Assembly: GCA_024811115.1 (NCBI GenBank)
Contig: JAKOGH010000794.1
Coordinates: 1-64,000 of the forward strand
DNA: 64,000 bases
DNA from: Terana coerulea
Taxonomy: Eukaryota > Basidiomycota > Agaricomycetes > Polyporales > Phanerochaetaceae
Reading direction: 5' to 3'
Below are positions 22,410 to 35,823 of this stretch, piece by piece; positions within the stretch are counted from its first letter, which is position 1, and every line of letters begins with the position of its first letter. The notes under the pieces are model-generated. The model saw only the letters and a list, made by a program, of their open reading frames with translations. It did no database searches and had not been told where the DNA came from. Made by a program: the position numbers and the translations under genes.

Positions 22410-25400
22410 ATGGTTGCTCAGACGAGAACAGCGGGGCAGCCATCCCCAAGAAACTCCAGTTCCACGAGAAACTCACGACGAAATCCTTAACGACAGATGC
22501 CCTTCAAAAGAAACTCAAGGCCCTCCATACTGAACTTGCGGCGATGGACCAAGACACTGTCGACACCTCTTCGCTCGGCTCAGTGAGAAAGGACCTCATC
22601 AACACGTCCGTTCTCCTCCATAAAGACCGCGGTGTTAAGGCCTATGCCGCGTGCTGCCTCGCGGACCTCCTTAGGCTTTATGCTCCAGATGCCCCGTATA
22701 CCAACAACGAACTTGGGGACATCTTTTCCTTCTTCTTCAGGCAGCTCACTACCGGGTTGAAGGGACCCGACTCGCCATACTACCAAGAATACTACCACCT
22801 GCTGGAGTCGCTCTCTACCGTCAAGAGTGTGGTTCTTATCTGCGACTTGCCCAGCTCCGACGAGCTCATGGCTGAAGTGTTCCGAGGCTTCTTCGGTATA
22901 GTCCGCCAGAACCTTGCGAAGAAGATTGAGTTGTTCATGGCCGACATCCTCATCGCATTAATTGATGAGTGTACAAGCTTGCCCTCGGAGGTGTTGGAGA
23001 CCATTATGGCGCAGTTCATGGACAAACATGCAGTAAGTCTACCCTGTATTCCATCTTCGCGTCACATTCTAAATAACTCAGCGTATGGACCAACCCGCGT
23101 ACCGTCTCGCCGTACAAGTCTGCAATGCCACCGCTGACAAGCTCCAACGAAACGTCTGCCAATACTTCACGGACATTATCGTCTCTCATTCGAGGGATGA
23201 GGAGTATGAGGAAATGCAGACCGCACACGACCTGATCAAGCGGTTGAACGGCTCTTGCCAAGCCTTGCTTCACAACGTCGTCCCCCAGCTAGAGGAAGAG
23301 TTACGTGTCCAGCAGGTCGAAATACGCGTCATGGCTACGCGCACTCTGGGCGAAATGTTTGCGGACAAGGGAGGCAGCGATCTCGTCAAGAAATACCCGA
23401 CGACCTGGGCGGCATGGCTCGCGCGGAAGAACGACCAAGCAATCGCCGTACGGTCTGTGCTCATAGAAGCTTCGAAGGACGTGTTGGTCAATATGACTGC
23501 ACCTGAACCTCGTGAGCAAGTGGGGGCGGCACTCGAAGGCAAACTCTTGGATCCAGATGACAAGATACGCGCTGCAGTCTGCCGTATTTACGCGCAGCTC
23601 GACTACGAGACGGCTCTACACCATGTATCGACTGACCAGCTGCGCAGTGTCGCCGGTCGGTGCATAGACCGAAAGCCGTTGGTCCAAACGGAGGCCATGA
23701 AAGCTATCGCAAGGCTGTACAGTTTGGCGTACCCCGAAATGTAGGCATCCCATAAATTCGAACGTCAGGTAATGATAACATTATCTAATAGCGAGAATAA
23801 TGATCCTGCTGCCATCGAGCATTTCTCATGGATACCAGAAGCTGTACTGCACAGCGCCACCACCTCACCTGAGATTAAGTATGTGACTACTTACATATTT
23901 CCACTGAAGAACGCTGAACGTGACGTTGTTGATGCTAGAACGATTGCAGAGCAGGTAGTTTGGGACTACATACTGCCTCTGCCTTCCGCATCAACGTCAT
24001 CAGGCAGGACTTCCGAGGTGGACGAAGCAGCTTGGACAGATCGATTGCTTTGTACTATGCGGTACTTGGATTCGACTTCGATGAATACGCTGTTCAGTTT
24101 CTCGGGGGTGAAGCTACCGTGAGCTGTCTGTGTTCCTTGCCGTCGCAGAAGCCTGACTGCTACTCTCTAGACGCCCAACAATGTACGAAAAGTACCTCGA
24201 GTCATGTATCGCAAACAATGTGAGTTTGCCGACACCCTAACTTGCTCGCTTTTTCAATGTGCGCAGGGTGGCATTATCGATGAAGACGAGGAGAAAGTCG
24301 TCGAACAGTTGAACTCGGGTACCAGGCGAATAGCGGGTAGGTCTGAGTACACCAGCTATAAGACATTTGCTGACCTCGGGTTTTCCAGCGTTGTTCCCAG
24401 ACCCCCACAAGGCGATTGAGGATTTACAAAGCTTCGCCAAATTGAACGAAGGGCGCCTATACAAGCTGCTCAAAACGTGCTTGGACCCGCAAACCGATCT
24501 GAAAGGTCTTGTCAAGGCAACGGTCAGTATGCATTCCCTTCGGCTAGGTGATGCCCTCACCAAGCGGCCTGTAGCGTTACCAGACTTGCTTGCTAACGTG
24601 CGACGCGCTCCGTCCTTCAACTAGAACGAGTTTCTCCGCCGACTGGAACAATCATCCTCAAGCCTTGTTCCTTGTATGACAATATTCCTCCGTCGAGCAA
24701 CTCTGAATATCGTCAACCAGTCGTCCACGCCTATCCTCATCAAGCGCATACAGAAGGGAGGGGAGGGAGACTCCCTTTCGGATAACGCCGAGAACGCCCG
24801 GATGTGGCTGACATACATCGCGAAGCATCAGGCTCCACTGTTCAAGCTTCATGTCGGAGAGCTCTCGAAGGCTATCGCTAACGAGCAGAATACTGCTTTG
24901 GTCGAGACATGTCTCCAGGGGCTGGCTGCAGTCTCGCAGTGGGACCAGAAACTCGTGCCGAACGATAAGTGCGTCCCAAGGGAATGCTATTGACTGCGTT
25001 CTTGCTGATGATGGTCGCAGACGAACCTTGGAGAGACTACAACGTTTCGTCTTGGAACCGAACCATCGGCATGCGAAGTTCGCGGCCCGAGTACTGGCAT
25101 GTACGCCAAACCGGGACGAAATTTGCAGCGAAATTATAGAGGTATATATACTTCATCGGCTTCGCATAGAATGTACAATTCTTACAAGTGCCCCACAGAA
25201 CATTGCGGAATCTCTTTCGGAGGCCGAACCCGATCTACTTGCTTCTCATGTTGCGGTGTTGGCCCAACTTGCGATGAAGGCACCGGACACATTTGAGCAG
25301 CGAAGCGACGTTATCACTTCGTTCTTGCTGAAACAAGTGCTTATGGTGCAATCTGAACCTGATCCGGTACGTCTTGTCACCTTCGTCCTGCGCTATCGGG

Positions 25401-27146
25401 ACCGATGTTGACATATGTATAGGACGCAATGGACACAGACGAGGAATGGGTGGAAGATGCCGATATGTTACCTCAACTTCGCGCGAAAGTCCTGGCCCTT
25501 AAGGTCTTCCGCAATCGGTGTCTAGCACAGGCGAACTCCGATAATGCGCTGGACATCGCGAGACCTGTGCTCAAGATGTTCCTTACGCTGCTCCAGTTTT
25601 CGGGGTCTCTTACTGAAGACGCCGACGAAGAGTGAGTTCGAACTGTGTCTCGTTTGACTCCCGAACTCATCATCTGCATAGCCCCAAAGCGAAAGCACAC
25701 ATGCGTCTACAGGCGGCGGTATCTTTGCTTCGTCTGAGCACGATCAAGAAGTACACCGACGTGATAGCGCCAAACTTCATGTTGCTGGCCATTTCGGTGC
25801 AGGACCCCTGTTATCAAGTCCGGATGAACTTCGTGAACAAGACGATAGCTCTGCTCACCGCCCGCAGACTCCCTGCGATGTACAACATGATCCCTTTCCT
25901 ATCCATTCACGACCCCGAAGCCGACGTTATCTCGAACTGCAAGGCATACATCGCACACGCGCTGCGAATCATGCCGAAACGTACGTGTTGCGTTATTACC
26001 AATGGGTTATACTCACATTTTGTATTTCCAGCGATGCGGTTGACGAACTTCGAGATGCTATTCCTCCGATTGTTGCACCTCCTGGCTCATCATCCTGACT
26101 TTTCCTTATCCGAGGAAAATCTTCCGGATACCGCTAAGTGGGTCGCCTCTTCTTTCATGTTACTCGGCCTAACCTGCACTGATTGGTAGGTACATCGAGT
26201 TCTACTTAGACATGGTCTGCAACGCGGAGAGTCTATCTCTTCTGTACCATTTGGCGGCGAAGCTGAAGACCGTACGGGATGCGGAGAGCCACACGTACAG
26301 CGAGGTAAGTCTTCCGGTAGTATTGCCAGCAAGGTTTCTCACTATTGTCCATAGAACCTATATTGCATTAGCGAATTAGCTCAGCGTCTATTGCGAATGC
26401 GAGCGAAATCCCATGGCTGGGTACTCGAAACTTACCCGGGCAAACTCAAACTGCCGGGAGATATCTTCAAACCGCTGCCCAGCGTCGATGCCGCGAACGA
26501 AGTATGCATTCTTTGTTTGAATCATTCAACTTTCACTTACACGTACGAGTAGATCATGCGCGCCCAGTACCTCCCTGAAAATGCTTTGACGTGGCTTGCT
26601 GAGAAGCAGTCTAAGCATCATGCTGCTCGGGTTGGTGATTCAGTGTTTTCGGTTGGGTCATCTCGTTGATGTGCGGAAAATGCAGGACAAGCCGAAGGCA
26701 GAACGAAAGGCACCGGTCAAGCGCAAAGCCGCGGTTCCTAAGGCGAACGGGCATGCAAAGTTCGTCTAATACATTAGTCCGTATCTGATGAGTACAACTC
26801 ACCTGATGACCACAACAGGAAGCAGCGTACGAGGGGCAGGCGGCGGAAGGCTGATGATTCAGATGAAGAAGAATCGTCCGAATCCGAAGATGATGATGAC
26901 GGGGAGGAGGACGGGGAGGAGGCTGATGTTCGGAGTTCGGCCCCGCCATCGGAACCCAACTCCGACGAAGCGGAAGCCAACGGCAAAGAGAGAAGACCAG
27001 GAAGGGGCGCCAGCACTCGAGCGAAGGTACGAAGCCCACTTTCTCGAACTGCACTAAAAGTCTAACGGCTGGTGTAGGCGAAGATCAAGCAACAGGCCAG
27101 AAAGCCTGCTAAGGGCAAGGCCAGGGCCGCGGCCGAGGATGATTGA
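22410..27146 (+). CDS. PDS5: Sister chromatid cohesion factor PDS5
   Basis: PDS5 is a HEAT-repeat protein that binds cohesin and controls its loading, release and acetylation in the nucleus. The conserved block ACCLADLLRLYAPDAPY, followed by FSFFFRQLTTGLKG and YYQEYYHLLESLSTVKS, is diagnostic and lies at about 22,650-22,830. More HEAT-like exons continue to 26,600. The tail is Lys/Glu/Ser-rich and basic, ending KARAAAEDD, like the charged tails of other PDS5 proteins. About a dozen short introns bring the protein to roughly 1,300 residues. The start ATG at 22410 gives MVAQTRTAGQPSP, after which the frame is lost at a C4 run (22444-22447). One extra C would join it to the KKLQFHEKLTTKS segment. 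Confidence 0.92.
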
Positions 27147-27654
27147 ACCTTCTTCACAGTGTGTTGCTGCCGATGTTTCTGCTCTCACGCTCCTTCATTT
27201 GTCTACTTGCTGTCATCTGATTTTGTTGTCAACGCATTTGGGGAACCGCTCTATCTACTGTAGCTCAATAATATTCATTTGTGGCGCTCATGTGTTTTGT
27301 AAGCTCGGAATTGTTATTACTGTGGACTTGATGTGAGGAAATTGATTCAAACTAAGCGGGAGATATATGACATTTCCCAAGGCTCATCTCAACGCCGCTA
27401 TAGCAGATGTAGAAACGGACGGTGTTGCACTCTGCATTCTCCAGAGCGCCATATACGGCTTTTGCCGAAACTCTACCCCGCGGACGTTGTGGCGTGAGGG
27501 TAACTCGTGGAGAGTCCACGGCAACGCACTGCGAGGCATGGGAGGTTTCAACACATGTTCATGTCCTTCGATACTCTACGATACGTAGGTGAGAAGAGAA
27601 CTATATACATTAAATTATGAAACAAACAAGTCCGTTTATTGCGCAAAGTGCGCC
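27147..27654. other. Convergent 3' region, PDS5 and MFS transporter
   Basis: This is 508 bp between facing stop codons. T-rich sequence after 27,150 fits a PDS5 3' untranslated region. A short open frame at 27,367-27,588 has no recognisable domain and I do not call it a gene. Confidence 0.45.
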
Positions 27655-29894
27655 TCACTGAGCTGCACCATTGCCTCTCAGAGTACTGGTCATCGAAGGC
27701 GCAAGGGATACTCCACTCTCGCCGGACTTGCTCGATATCTCAACATCCCTTCCTCCTTTCTCGTTAGGAGCCGGGAGTTGCTGTTGACCAACGAGGCCAA
27801 TTCCTCGGAGACCTATCAAGCAGATGACTACGAGCCATTGCGGCAGCACCGCAACACGTCCACCCGGCGGCGCGGAAGCCTGCCAGAAGGACGTCTGGAC
27901 TAGACGACGGCAAATTAGGATGTTTGTTGTTATAATTTGTGGATACTGCGCCGGCAATGCATGAAGCGACCGAGAGTCCAACAGAGGTGCCAAGCTATGA
28001 GCCCAAAGGTCAGCACCAAGGAACCTAACGCAAGTGTAGGGGACTTACCCGCGTTGCCACAGTGAAGAGACTACCGGCCAGTGCCTGAGAGTGCGCCGGA
28101 AAGGTTGAGCAGACATGCAAGTTGGCGACCGTGTACACAATGTCAATTATTGGTAGGGTTATGACGACGATGAAGGCCATAGACCAGTAATCGGCGTGCA
28201 CGCTTATCACTGCGAAAAGAGCGCATGATACCTGAACACATGGTAAGCGAGAGACAAAACCGACTCGCGAGTACTCACTAGCCCGGACACGAGTCCAATC
28301 ATTGCCAGGATAGACCCTTGAACAAAACCTACAAGGTACCCGTTGACAACATGCACGATCAAAGCCTGTTTCCTGAGTTAGACAAGTTGCTCCGTCATAC
28401 ATGCAATCGGGGACTCACCGAGATGCCCAGGGGAACGAGGCGTAAGGAGGTTTGTAGAGCGCTCAGTCCAAGCACTTGTTCGAAATAGAGAGGAATGAAG
28501 TAGGCCAGGGTATTGAACGCCCACCAGCCGAAGAACACGATCAGGAGTACTGGAACCATCTTCGCCCTGGGATACGTCATGGCGCTCATGGGAAGCAGGA
28601 CTGACAGCCCTTTGCCTCGCGGCGCAACTCCCAAGCCACAAATGCGGCCGTCAAGACGATGGAAACTACCAGCAATGCGGGCACAAACGGGGTCGCCCAG
28701 CCATGGCTAGTCTCCGCAGACTCCCTGTTATAGACAGGTCAGCCTTTTGTGCGACAGTCTTGCAGCGTAAAGTACGTACGTCAAGGCAGATACCAACAGC
28801 CCGACCGCGCCTGTACTTAAGACCGCCCCAACAAGATCGAAACCCGACGTATAGCCTTCGTTCTGGAGGTCCGGCAAAATAAACCAACCAAAGCATGCCA
28901 TGGAAGCACTCAGGCCAGCTTGCATCCAATAGATGCTCCTCCAGGATGCACTTGACGCAGTGAGAATTCCACCTACATCACGTCAGTGGATGTTTGTTAT
29001 TGCTGCTTCTAGTGAACATACCGAGAATCAATCCTAAGATGAAGCCTATTGGTTGGCCTGCGCCTAACGCTGCAAACGCTGCATTTTTGGGTTTGCCAGG
29101 CGAAAAGTACGAAGATATAATGCTAACACCTGAGAGAGGTCAGCGAGGCCTGAGGCGGTTGCAGAGATGTCACGTACCTGCGGGAACGTTGGCGGCTATT
29201 GATAGAGGCATGTCGGTTATTGATCCGTCGTACAGTCAGCAAAGGTGCGCCTGCTTACCAGAGCCTACGCCTTGTAGGGCAAGAAAGACAACAAAAGACA
29301 CAGAATTGTTGGCGAGTGCAGCCGCAATGCTCCTATGCCAAGTGTTAGCATTGATAGCGATATAAATGTTAAGCATGCACACCATATACTGAACCAGAAA
29401 GATCCAAGGATAAAGGCCCTTTTCCCACCATAGATATCAGCCAGTCGGCCAAACGGGAGCAGAAGACAGCCATATGCCAAGCTAAGTGCACGTGTAAAGG
29501 CAGTCGTAAGCACAATCCCCCAAGGTGACCGAAGTTTTCCACATACTTGTATACGTTGAGAGGTAGGTCTAGACCACCTCGAGGAAATTTCAGGTCTGCC
29601 CCAATAGTGTTAACAGCGACGCTAGTAGCACCGGTCATGAAGACCTGCGACAAATTCTAAGCTCCCTCCAGCGTCGTAAGGCTAAGATATATACTCACGC
29701 TTAGAATTGTGACGCAGCAGACCATTGCTGCAATAAGACAGCCCCGATGGTCGACGTGCATTTGTGCGCAGTATCGCGTAGGCAGTACGGCAAGTCTGAA
29801 GTGGCGGTTCGGGTTTGAAGTGCCCTAGAGTGGAGAGAAATGACAGTTGACTCTCTAAGCCGCATGAGCAAGCTAAATACCGTACCGTGATCAT
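27655..29894 (-). CDS. MFS transporter, drug-efflux type (paralogue 1)
   Basis: This is a major facilitator of the proton-antiport drug-efflux kind, expected in the plasma membrane. The start at 29894 (MITV, then an intron) leads to LIAAMVCCVTILS and VFMTGATSVAVNTIGADL, the first helices. The signature loop GRLADIYGGKRAFILGS, the A-type G-x-L-A-D-x-x-G-x-(K/R) motif between helices 2 and 3, is at about 29,420-29,470. Later helices include LLIVFFGWWAFNTLAYF and IDIVYTVANLHV. The C-terminus is cytosolic and Ser/Gly-rich, ending RGNGAAQ. About ten introns are seen. One base is missing at the CCC run 28608-28610 (GGG on the coding strand), between ELRREAKG and LSVLLPMSAM. It is clearly paralogous to the transporter at 37083-39247. 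The substrate cannot be told. Confidence 0.85.
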
Positions 29895-31400
29895 TTGTGG
29901 TGCTTAGGTGCTTGAGTGCTTGGGGCCGGGATGTTCGTAAGATAACATTGTCTCCGACGACGACGCTCGCACCACCTCCTCATATTCCACTTGGGACCCA
30001 CAATTTTGATGGGTTATGATCACAGTGGTCCACGGCGAGTAGTCAAACTGACGGACTTTGCTGAGATCTCATCGAAACTGTAGTAATTCGTCGGCCCCCG
30101 TTGATGTATATCGTCATGAGCCTTCTATCGCACCTTCACAAAAATACCTGATTCTCGCATGTGGACATCTGCAAGTGGAGCACCCGGTGAGTAAGTATGC
30201 TTTCAACCGCATCGTAGTGGAGGAAGACACTACCCTGCAATACGACCGCGTAGAGAGCAACATGATCAAGCGGTTATATTATCAACTACTGGAGTTGTTG
30301 GTGTCTTCCAGAGTTCAGATTATAGATTTTTCATACGCACTAGGTGCTGTTTCCCAACGACGCAGATACCGTTCGCGTAGCGCCTCTGGAAAGCAAGGTA
30401 TCAGTAAGAGACATTAGCTCCCGAAGTCCAGCTCACGCCACAGCATTACCGCAAGACTGTAATGCTTCGGACGGGAGCCACGCGGTCGAAGTGCGCGAGG
30501 CGTGCCTTGGGCGTGCCCGAAAGTTCCTCGCCGGCAAGCTATCTGGATAACCTTCTCCGTGAGTGTGAGTGCAGACAACTAAGCCCATACGCACCTGCCA
30601 ATGAGAGACATGGAAGATGGTGCACTGCTCTTACAATATCACCAATGTACGTCACCGGAAGGCAGGAGGAACAGTTGCGTAAAGTGAAGGTTCATATGAT
30701 GGTCATGTACTAACTCATGTTCACTTTGGGCGTTTAGCAAGGTGATGAAGGGCGCTTGCCGGCACGCTCCGTCGGTCCGAAGACGTTGTGGCGTGATGGC
30801 GCCCATGCGTGGCGTTCTAGACCTTGTTCATCTCTCAGATATGCTATCGACACCCACTCAGTACTTACTCAACTCAAGGGGCGAGCAGGTACTAGAAGAC
30901 TGCCAGCGCCCACAAGAACTCTCCGTCACAGCCGATTCCTCATTCGCATTCGAGTGTTAGGCCACAAGTGACTCTTGGTTGGTTCAACTAACATATGAAT
31001 TCGGGGTTATTCCCAGTGCGGGACTACGTGCACGTCAGGGAAGCCTGTCAAGATGGCATGGGGTCAATAGCAATATCAGAGTATGATGGCGAACAAAAAT
31101 GTGGCTAATGTTGGTGGAGGCTGTCAGTCTTTGCACCAAGGGTGCCGCAAGCCTGAATGGTCAACTCTAACGCCACAGGTTCAACTGCCCTGGTCATCGT
31201 GGGTGATAAATTCCAGGCTTGCGTTCGTCTTGCGGTACGTCAGTCAGCTCTACTCCACACCTCTTTTGCGCTGATGGCATTTCAAGGACTGAACCGAGCT
31301 ATATAATGGACGCGTTTGTTCTCAGACGACTGCCAGGTACCCAACGAGACACAGATCCTAGATCCATTCACGCCCTTCACATCCTCGACGCCAGACAATC
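29895..31400. other. Intergenic, no supported gene
   Basis: This is 1.5 kb between the divergent MFS transporter (minus) and DUF6534 gene (plus). It should hold both promoters. The short frames lack domains, and codon use does not stand out. I cannot exclude decayed gene remnants around 30,050-30,550. Confidence 0.35.
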
Positions 31401-33597
31401 ATGTCCTGCCAGGCGACAGTAGCTCCTCCTAACAGTACGTTAGGAGCAGTACTCTTGGGTGCTATTGCCTCCGCTATGTACGTGCAGAGCGACTTGATAG
31501 TATGCGCATCCATTAGCTGATAATAGCGACGGGAATCTTCAGTCTCTACGGGATTATGTGCCAGCAGTGCTACACGTTTTTCCGTCACTACAAAGACGAC
31601 TGCACTCCTCTCAAGTACTCAGTACGTGAACTTTACATCAAGTTGGAGATTACAACTGATGCCTTGCTTCCTTAGGTCTGGACGTTATTGTATGGTTTCC
31701 GCTCAATTTATGAGCAACACAGCGTGAACACACTTGAATACAGGGCCCTGGAAACTATACACCTTGTTCTAACGATCCATCCAGTATACATGTATGTACT
31801 TGGTTCGTCATGTGCAACTGAAGAGCGGCGTTTAACGCGCCTCATAGATGGCTTGTCACAAATTTTGGAAATACCGCCGCTATCGAAGTCTTTCCTTGGT
31901 ACGCGGCAAACTCCTGCTGGGCGAGCCTTATCATTACTCAAAGCTCCGTTATTTAGGAGTATGGGCGTAGGTAGCATGCACATCCTCGCTTGAGCTGTTG
32001 AAGTCTAATTACAGGGCTAACTACAGGCAGGCTTAATTGCAATGGTGAGCACTGAGTCGCCCCTGTAGCGAGTGAGTTTTGTCCTCATCCTCAACTAGAC
32101 TACAAGTGATGTTATCATTCGAGGGTAAGACACAACATGCATCCTCGAGGTCTACAGGCGCTCCCATGAGCTAACGTTGCTCATGCAGCTGGTTCATTTT
32201 CCGTGTTTGGATATGTAAGTGGTGTTGTGTGTTGCTAAGGCCAAGTCTGACGCTCTCACGTAGTGAGCAGACGTAACCGCTTTCTCGCATTGATCTTGGT
32301 ATGTTCATGGAGACTATATCCGATGATGAGCTAATGTAGAATGTCCGAAATGTAGGAAATCCCTGCCTTCTTACCCTGGGGTAGGTATACTACTCAATCT
32401 GTCACTATCATGTACTGATCATGGTGGGCTGTTCATATGCAGTGCTGGGAACACGTGAGTGCCCTTTTCGGTGGTCGTTAGTGTGCAAGCTGATCTTCGC
32501 CATTTTTGCTAGCCTTTGCTATTAAGACGTGCGTGTTCAGCCTCACTGCACTTGCTTCCTTTGCGGATTGACATCAACAGGATGATCCATCCCGAAATTG
32601 GGTATATCAAGACTTTAGGCGTGCGTTCTTGCTGCGACCTTACACGATGGCAGCAACTGACATGACTCAACGCAAAGCCTTTACTCTGGACGATCCTGTC
32701 TATCGGGCTAATATCAGACTTTTCCATCGCCCTTAGCCTCTGCTATTTGCTTTACCGGAGCAGGAAATTCACTATACAACAGTCCCCGTAGGCTTTGTGC
32801 CATTCTGCAACCTGTGGCGGCTGCTTACATCACACTCTCTAGGACTTACTCCATTGTCAATAACCTACTCATTTACACCATAAACACCGGTCTTCTTACC
32901 GGGTGTGTACTCATTTGCTGCTAGTCTTAGCGAAGGGCGCTCATTCCGTTGCTTCCCAGCGTTACGTTTTTGTTGTGCATAATAACGGTACGTCGGTCGG
33001 GCTTCCCGTGGTCTAATTTCTTTTCCATTCTCTGGAGGCTGGAGCTGATACTTTCTGGACCCCTCCGTAGAATGCCGTCATGGAGAACTATATTTGGATA
33101 GCAAGTTCGTATTCATTCATCTAGCAACTGAGTTGTCCATGCAGTACTGACACACAGACATCAGTTCTTCTTCCTCTAAGCGGCTGTAAGTCCTAGACTT
33201 GTATGCAAGGCTGAGATATTGAGCTCTTGCTCCGAACGCACCTACGCAGTGTACAACAATTGCCTGCTTGCCTCGTGAGCTTCTCCTTTCACGCAATACT
33301 GACTTTGTTCTGATGCAAATTTTCTTAGACTCAACATGAGGGACTGGTTCCGCACAGACCGTGCAGATCATGGACCGGCAATCATTCCTTTGTCACGCTT
33401 CGATCAGGTATCTGCTCCAACAAAGATGCGCGTTTCAAATACGAGTTCTGACAGCAACGGATATGTGAGCACTTACTTCAGCCGTGTAAATTGGCCCTCT
33501 AACGCATGTCTCCTAGACGGTGGACAGCACCGAGTCTACGAAAGCTGGAAACTTAGCCATCCGTGTGGAGGTAAACGAGACGAAAGCTGTCATATGA
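31401..33597 (+). CDS. DUF6534-type seven-helix membrane protein
   Basis: This belongs to an agaricomycete-expanded family of unknown function with about seven membrane helices. The start MSCQATVAPPNSTLGAVLLG is typical. Further exons give LETIHLVLTIHPVY, WLVTNFGNTAAIEVFPW, then GWFIFRVWI joined to LSRRNRFLALIL, then DFSIALSLCYLLYRSRKF, SIVNNLLIYTINTGLLT and YNNCLLASLNMRDWFRTDR, in the family order. The C-terminus is polar and ends VEVNETKAVI. At least twelve introns split it, leaving exons as small as about 12, 22, 25 and 30 nt. One intron appears to start GCAAGT, at about 33,101. One-base breaks are needed near 31,527, near 31,735 and at CTCTAAGC near 33,175. The family and span are firm; exact exon edges are not. 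Confidence 0.75.
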
Positions 33598-33909
33598 GCT
33601 GGTGACCTTGATATCTTGTATTTTAATTCAGCAATGGCGAAATGACTCCTCAGTTCGGCCCCTTTTCCTTATGTTTCTCATGCCTTGCCCCCCGGCAAGC
33701 CAGCGCCCCATAAGCATGCTAAACTCTGTACCGTGACTCAGACAGAATGTATATCATATAGTAAACTTCGAGTGAATTTCATTTGCAAGGCCCATAGATA
33801 ACAGGATGCCTTTGCTTGTGTACATAGACTCTGACCAGGTGTTGTGGAAGGAGGAGGGATGTGCATGGGTCTCGGACCAGCTTCAAGACAGCAAACGTTC
33901 GAGTTGGAG

Positions 33910-34229
33910 CGCTTTGATCCGGAACGGGCCTGGACCGACGCGCGAACGCCACAAAGGCTTCGGCCTCCACGGCCACCACCGCCTTGCGGTGTTCACAAAG
34001 AATCATGCACTTCTTGAGCACAAAAATGAGCCTTCCAGAAGTAATGTTACAAGTAGTCACTAATGATTGCGTTCCACAAAGGAAAGTATGCATGGGGCCA
34101 AAACTGCGCCGTTCTGCCGACCGCTCCGGTAATTGTTTGATTAGAACTCAGCCCATTACGTTGCAACGGACCCTAACCTCACTAGTCGTTCCAATACCAT
34201 CACATCGTGCCCGTACACCGCCTTCATAT
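33910..34229. repeat. Diverged direct repeat, copy A
   Basis: About 320 bp aligning collinearly with 35824-36148 in the same orientation. Shared landmarks are CGCTTTGATCC, AACGCCACAAAGG, CATGCACTTCTTG (TATGCACTCCTTG in B), GCAACGGACCCTAACC and GTACACCGCCTTCATAT (GTACACTGCTTGCATAT in B). It lies just downstream of the SDR gene. The plus frame reads ERHKGFGLHGHHRLAV and the minus frame also stays open, so I cannot say which strand, if either, was coding. Confidence 0.7.
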
Positions 34230-34334
34230 CCAAGCTCGTCAACCAGCCTCCTCAAGTTGCGGAAGAGGTTGTGCGGTCGTTCCTTACACGTACCGGGATG
34301 CACTACATGCGTCCATACGTGCGAATACTGCACT

Positions 34335-35208
34335 TCAAACCGTCCAGCCCTACACCAGGCGTTGAAATTATCAGCTTCGAGAAATGACAATGATAGAGTT
34401 CGAACATGACGTACGCCGTCGACGTAGATCGTCTGCCCATTCACCCATCCTGCCTCCTCTCTCGACAAGAATGCCACAATAGATACAATCTCGCATGGCT
34501 GGGCAATGCGAGACTGTGGATTGGAGTTCGCGTATATGCTGATCAGCTCCTCGCTTTTGTCCTTGCGGAAGGCATCCGTGCCAACGGGGCCTGGTGCGAT
34601 AGCGTTGACGGTGATGCCTCTGGCGCCGAGGTCCTTCGCAAGCACGCGGGTGAGCTGCTCTACGGCACCCTTCGTGGCGGTGTAGGCCAAGAAGTTGGGC
34701 GAGACATCGGAGTGCCTCGTCGTCGCAGACGAGAAGAACAAGACCCGACCACCTGTGACGCTCAACTCAGGTGAGATTACAAATAGCGATAGAAATGTTA
34801 CACACCTTCTTTGAGATACTTAGAGGCGCTCTTGACCACGAAGAGAGGGACTTTGACGTTAACGTTGATGTGGTCGTCGAAACCTTTCTCGTCCAGTCTG
34901 TCAAGTGGCATGTTTTCCGCGAGCCCCGCGTTCATTACGAGCACGTCCAGCCGACCAAAGCGTTTGATAGTCTCTTCCACAAGCGTATCCGCCTCGAGAA
35001 TGGAAGACATGTCGGCTTTCATAGCGATAGCCTTGCCTTTCCCCTCATCCGCGATTTGTCGCACGGTGTCGTTCGCTGCGCCTTCACTACCATTGTAATT
35101 AACGACGACGGAAGCGCCATCTGCAGCGAGACGCTTCACGATGGCGGCGCCGATACCGCGGGAAGAGCCCGTGACGAGGGCGACTTTGCCTGATAGTGGG
35201 AGGGACAT
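34335..35208 (-). CDS. Short-chain dehydrogenase/reductase
   Basis: This is a classical SDR oxidoreductase of about 250 residues. The start MSLPLSGKVALVTG leads into the nucleotide-binding TGSSRGIG motif. The NAG motif (VMNAGLAEN), a catalytic Ser in LFFSSAT and the YTATK motif (Tyr and Lys) follow in the right order and spacing. Two introns are placed. The first interrupts KYLKEG/GRVLFF at about 34,750-34,800. The second lies between YVDG and the closing GWTV-stop, so the end is at 34335. The cofactor is probably NADP(H), judging by the small basic residue after the first strand, but that is inference. Diverged direct repeats flank the gene. No frame breaks were found. Confidence 0.9.
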
Positions 35209-35823
35209 GTGGTTGAGTGTGGTAGAGTACGAGATGTGGCGGTTCGCAGAGACCTTTATACGTTCAAGCAAGGTTAATTTCGTCCTCTGAACGCCCATGC
35301 TGACGAGACTCAACATGTAGTCACACACACCTGCACGTGAAGCTGACTCGTCGATGCTCGAAGCGTCGCTAAGCCCCCGCGCTTGAAAGGGAGAAGATAC
35401 GCCATAAAAGAGACTGGATTCATAAGCCTCTCGAAATTGCAAGGGGAGCTTAAGGCGTTAAATGGCGTCGGACACGTTGTGCGCAGCGCTATACATTACA
35501 CTTCAAGCTACGGCTTGAAGGAGGAGTATCGCAGATCGTTCAAGCTGGACTACCGCGGGTCATTTATTATACGGGTTTTCAGCGAGTAAATACTCACATG
35601 AGAGTGCTCCAGATTGAGAACTCTCGACCTGGAAACGTCGCAAGTTGATGACAGGCGACAACTCTGTGTGCGTGTTCCGGACACTGTCAGAGGCATCCGG
35701 TTGAGGAACGCGCAGGTGGAGACGCATTTGGCGTCCTTTATCTTCTGGATGGACGGTGGGCAGCCATGACCAAGGCCTTGTTGGGCGAACGCAGAAACGC
35801 ACTGGGACCGTCGCAAGCTGAAA

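Noticed and set aside
22159..22476. N-terminal extension of NAA15 to 22476
   Set aside because: The frame is open, but the sequence is unlike NAA15 and would overlap the PDS5 start.
27480..30800. 15-bp identity GACGTTGTGGCGTGA at about 27,483 and 30,781
   Set aside because: A shared 15-mer is expected by chance about once or twice in a self-comparison of 64 kb, and the flanks do not align.
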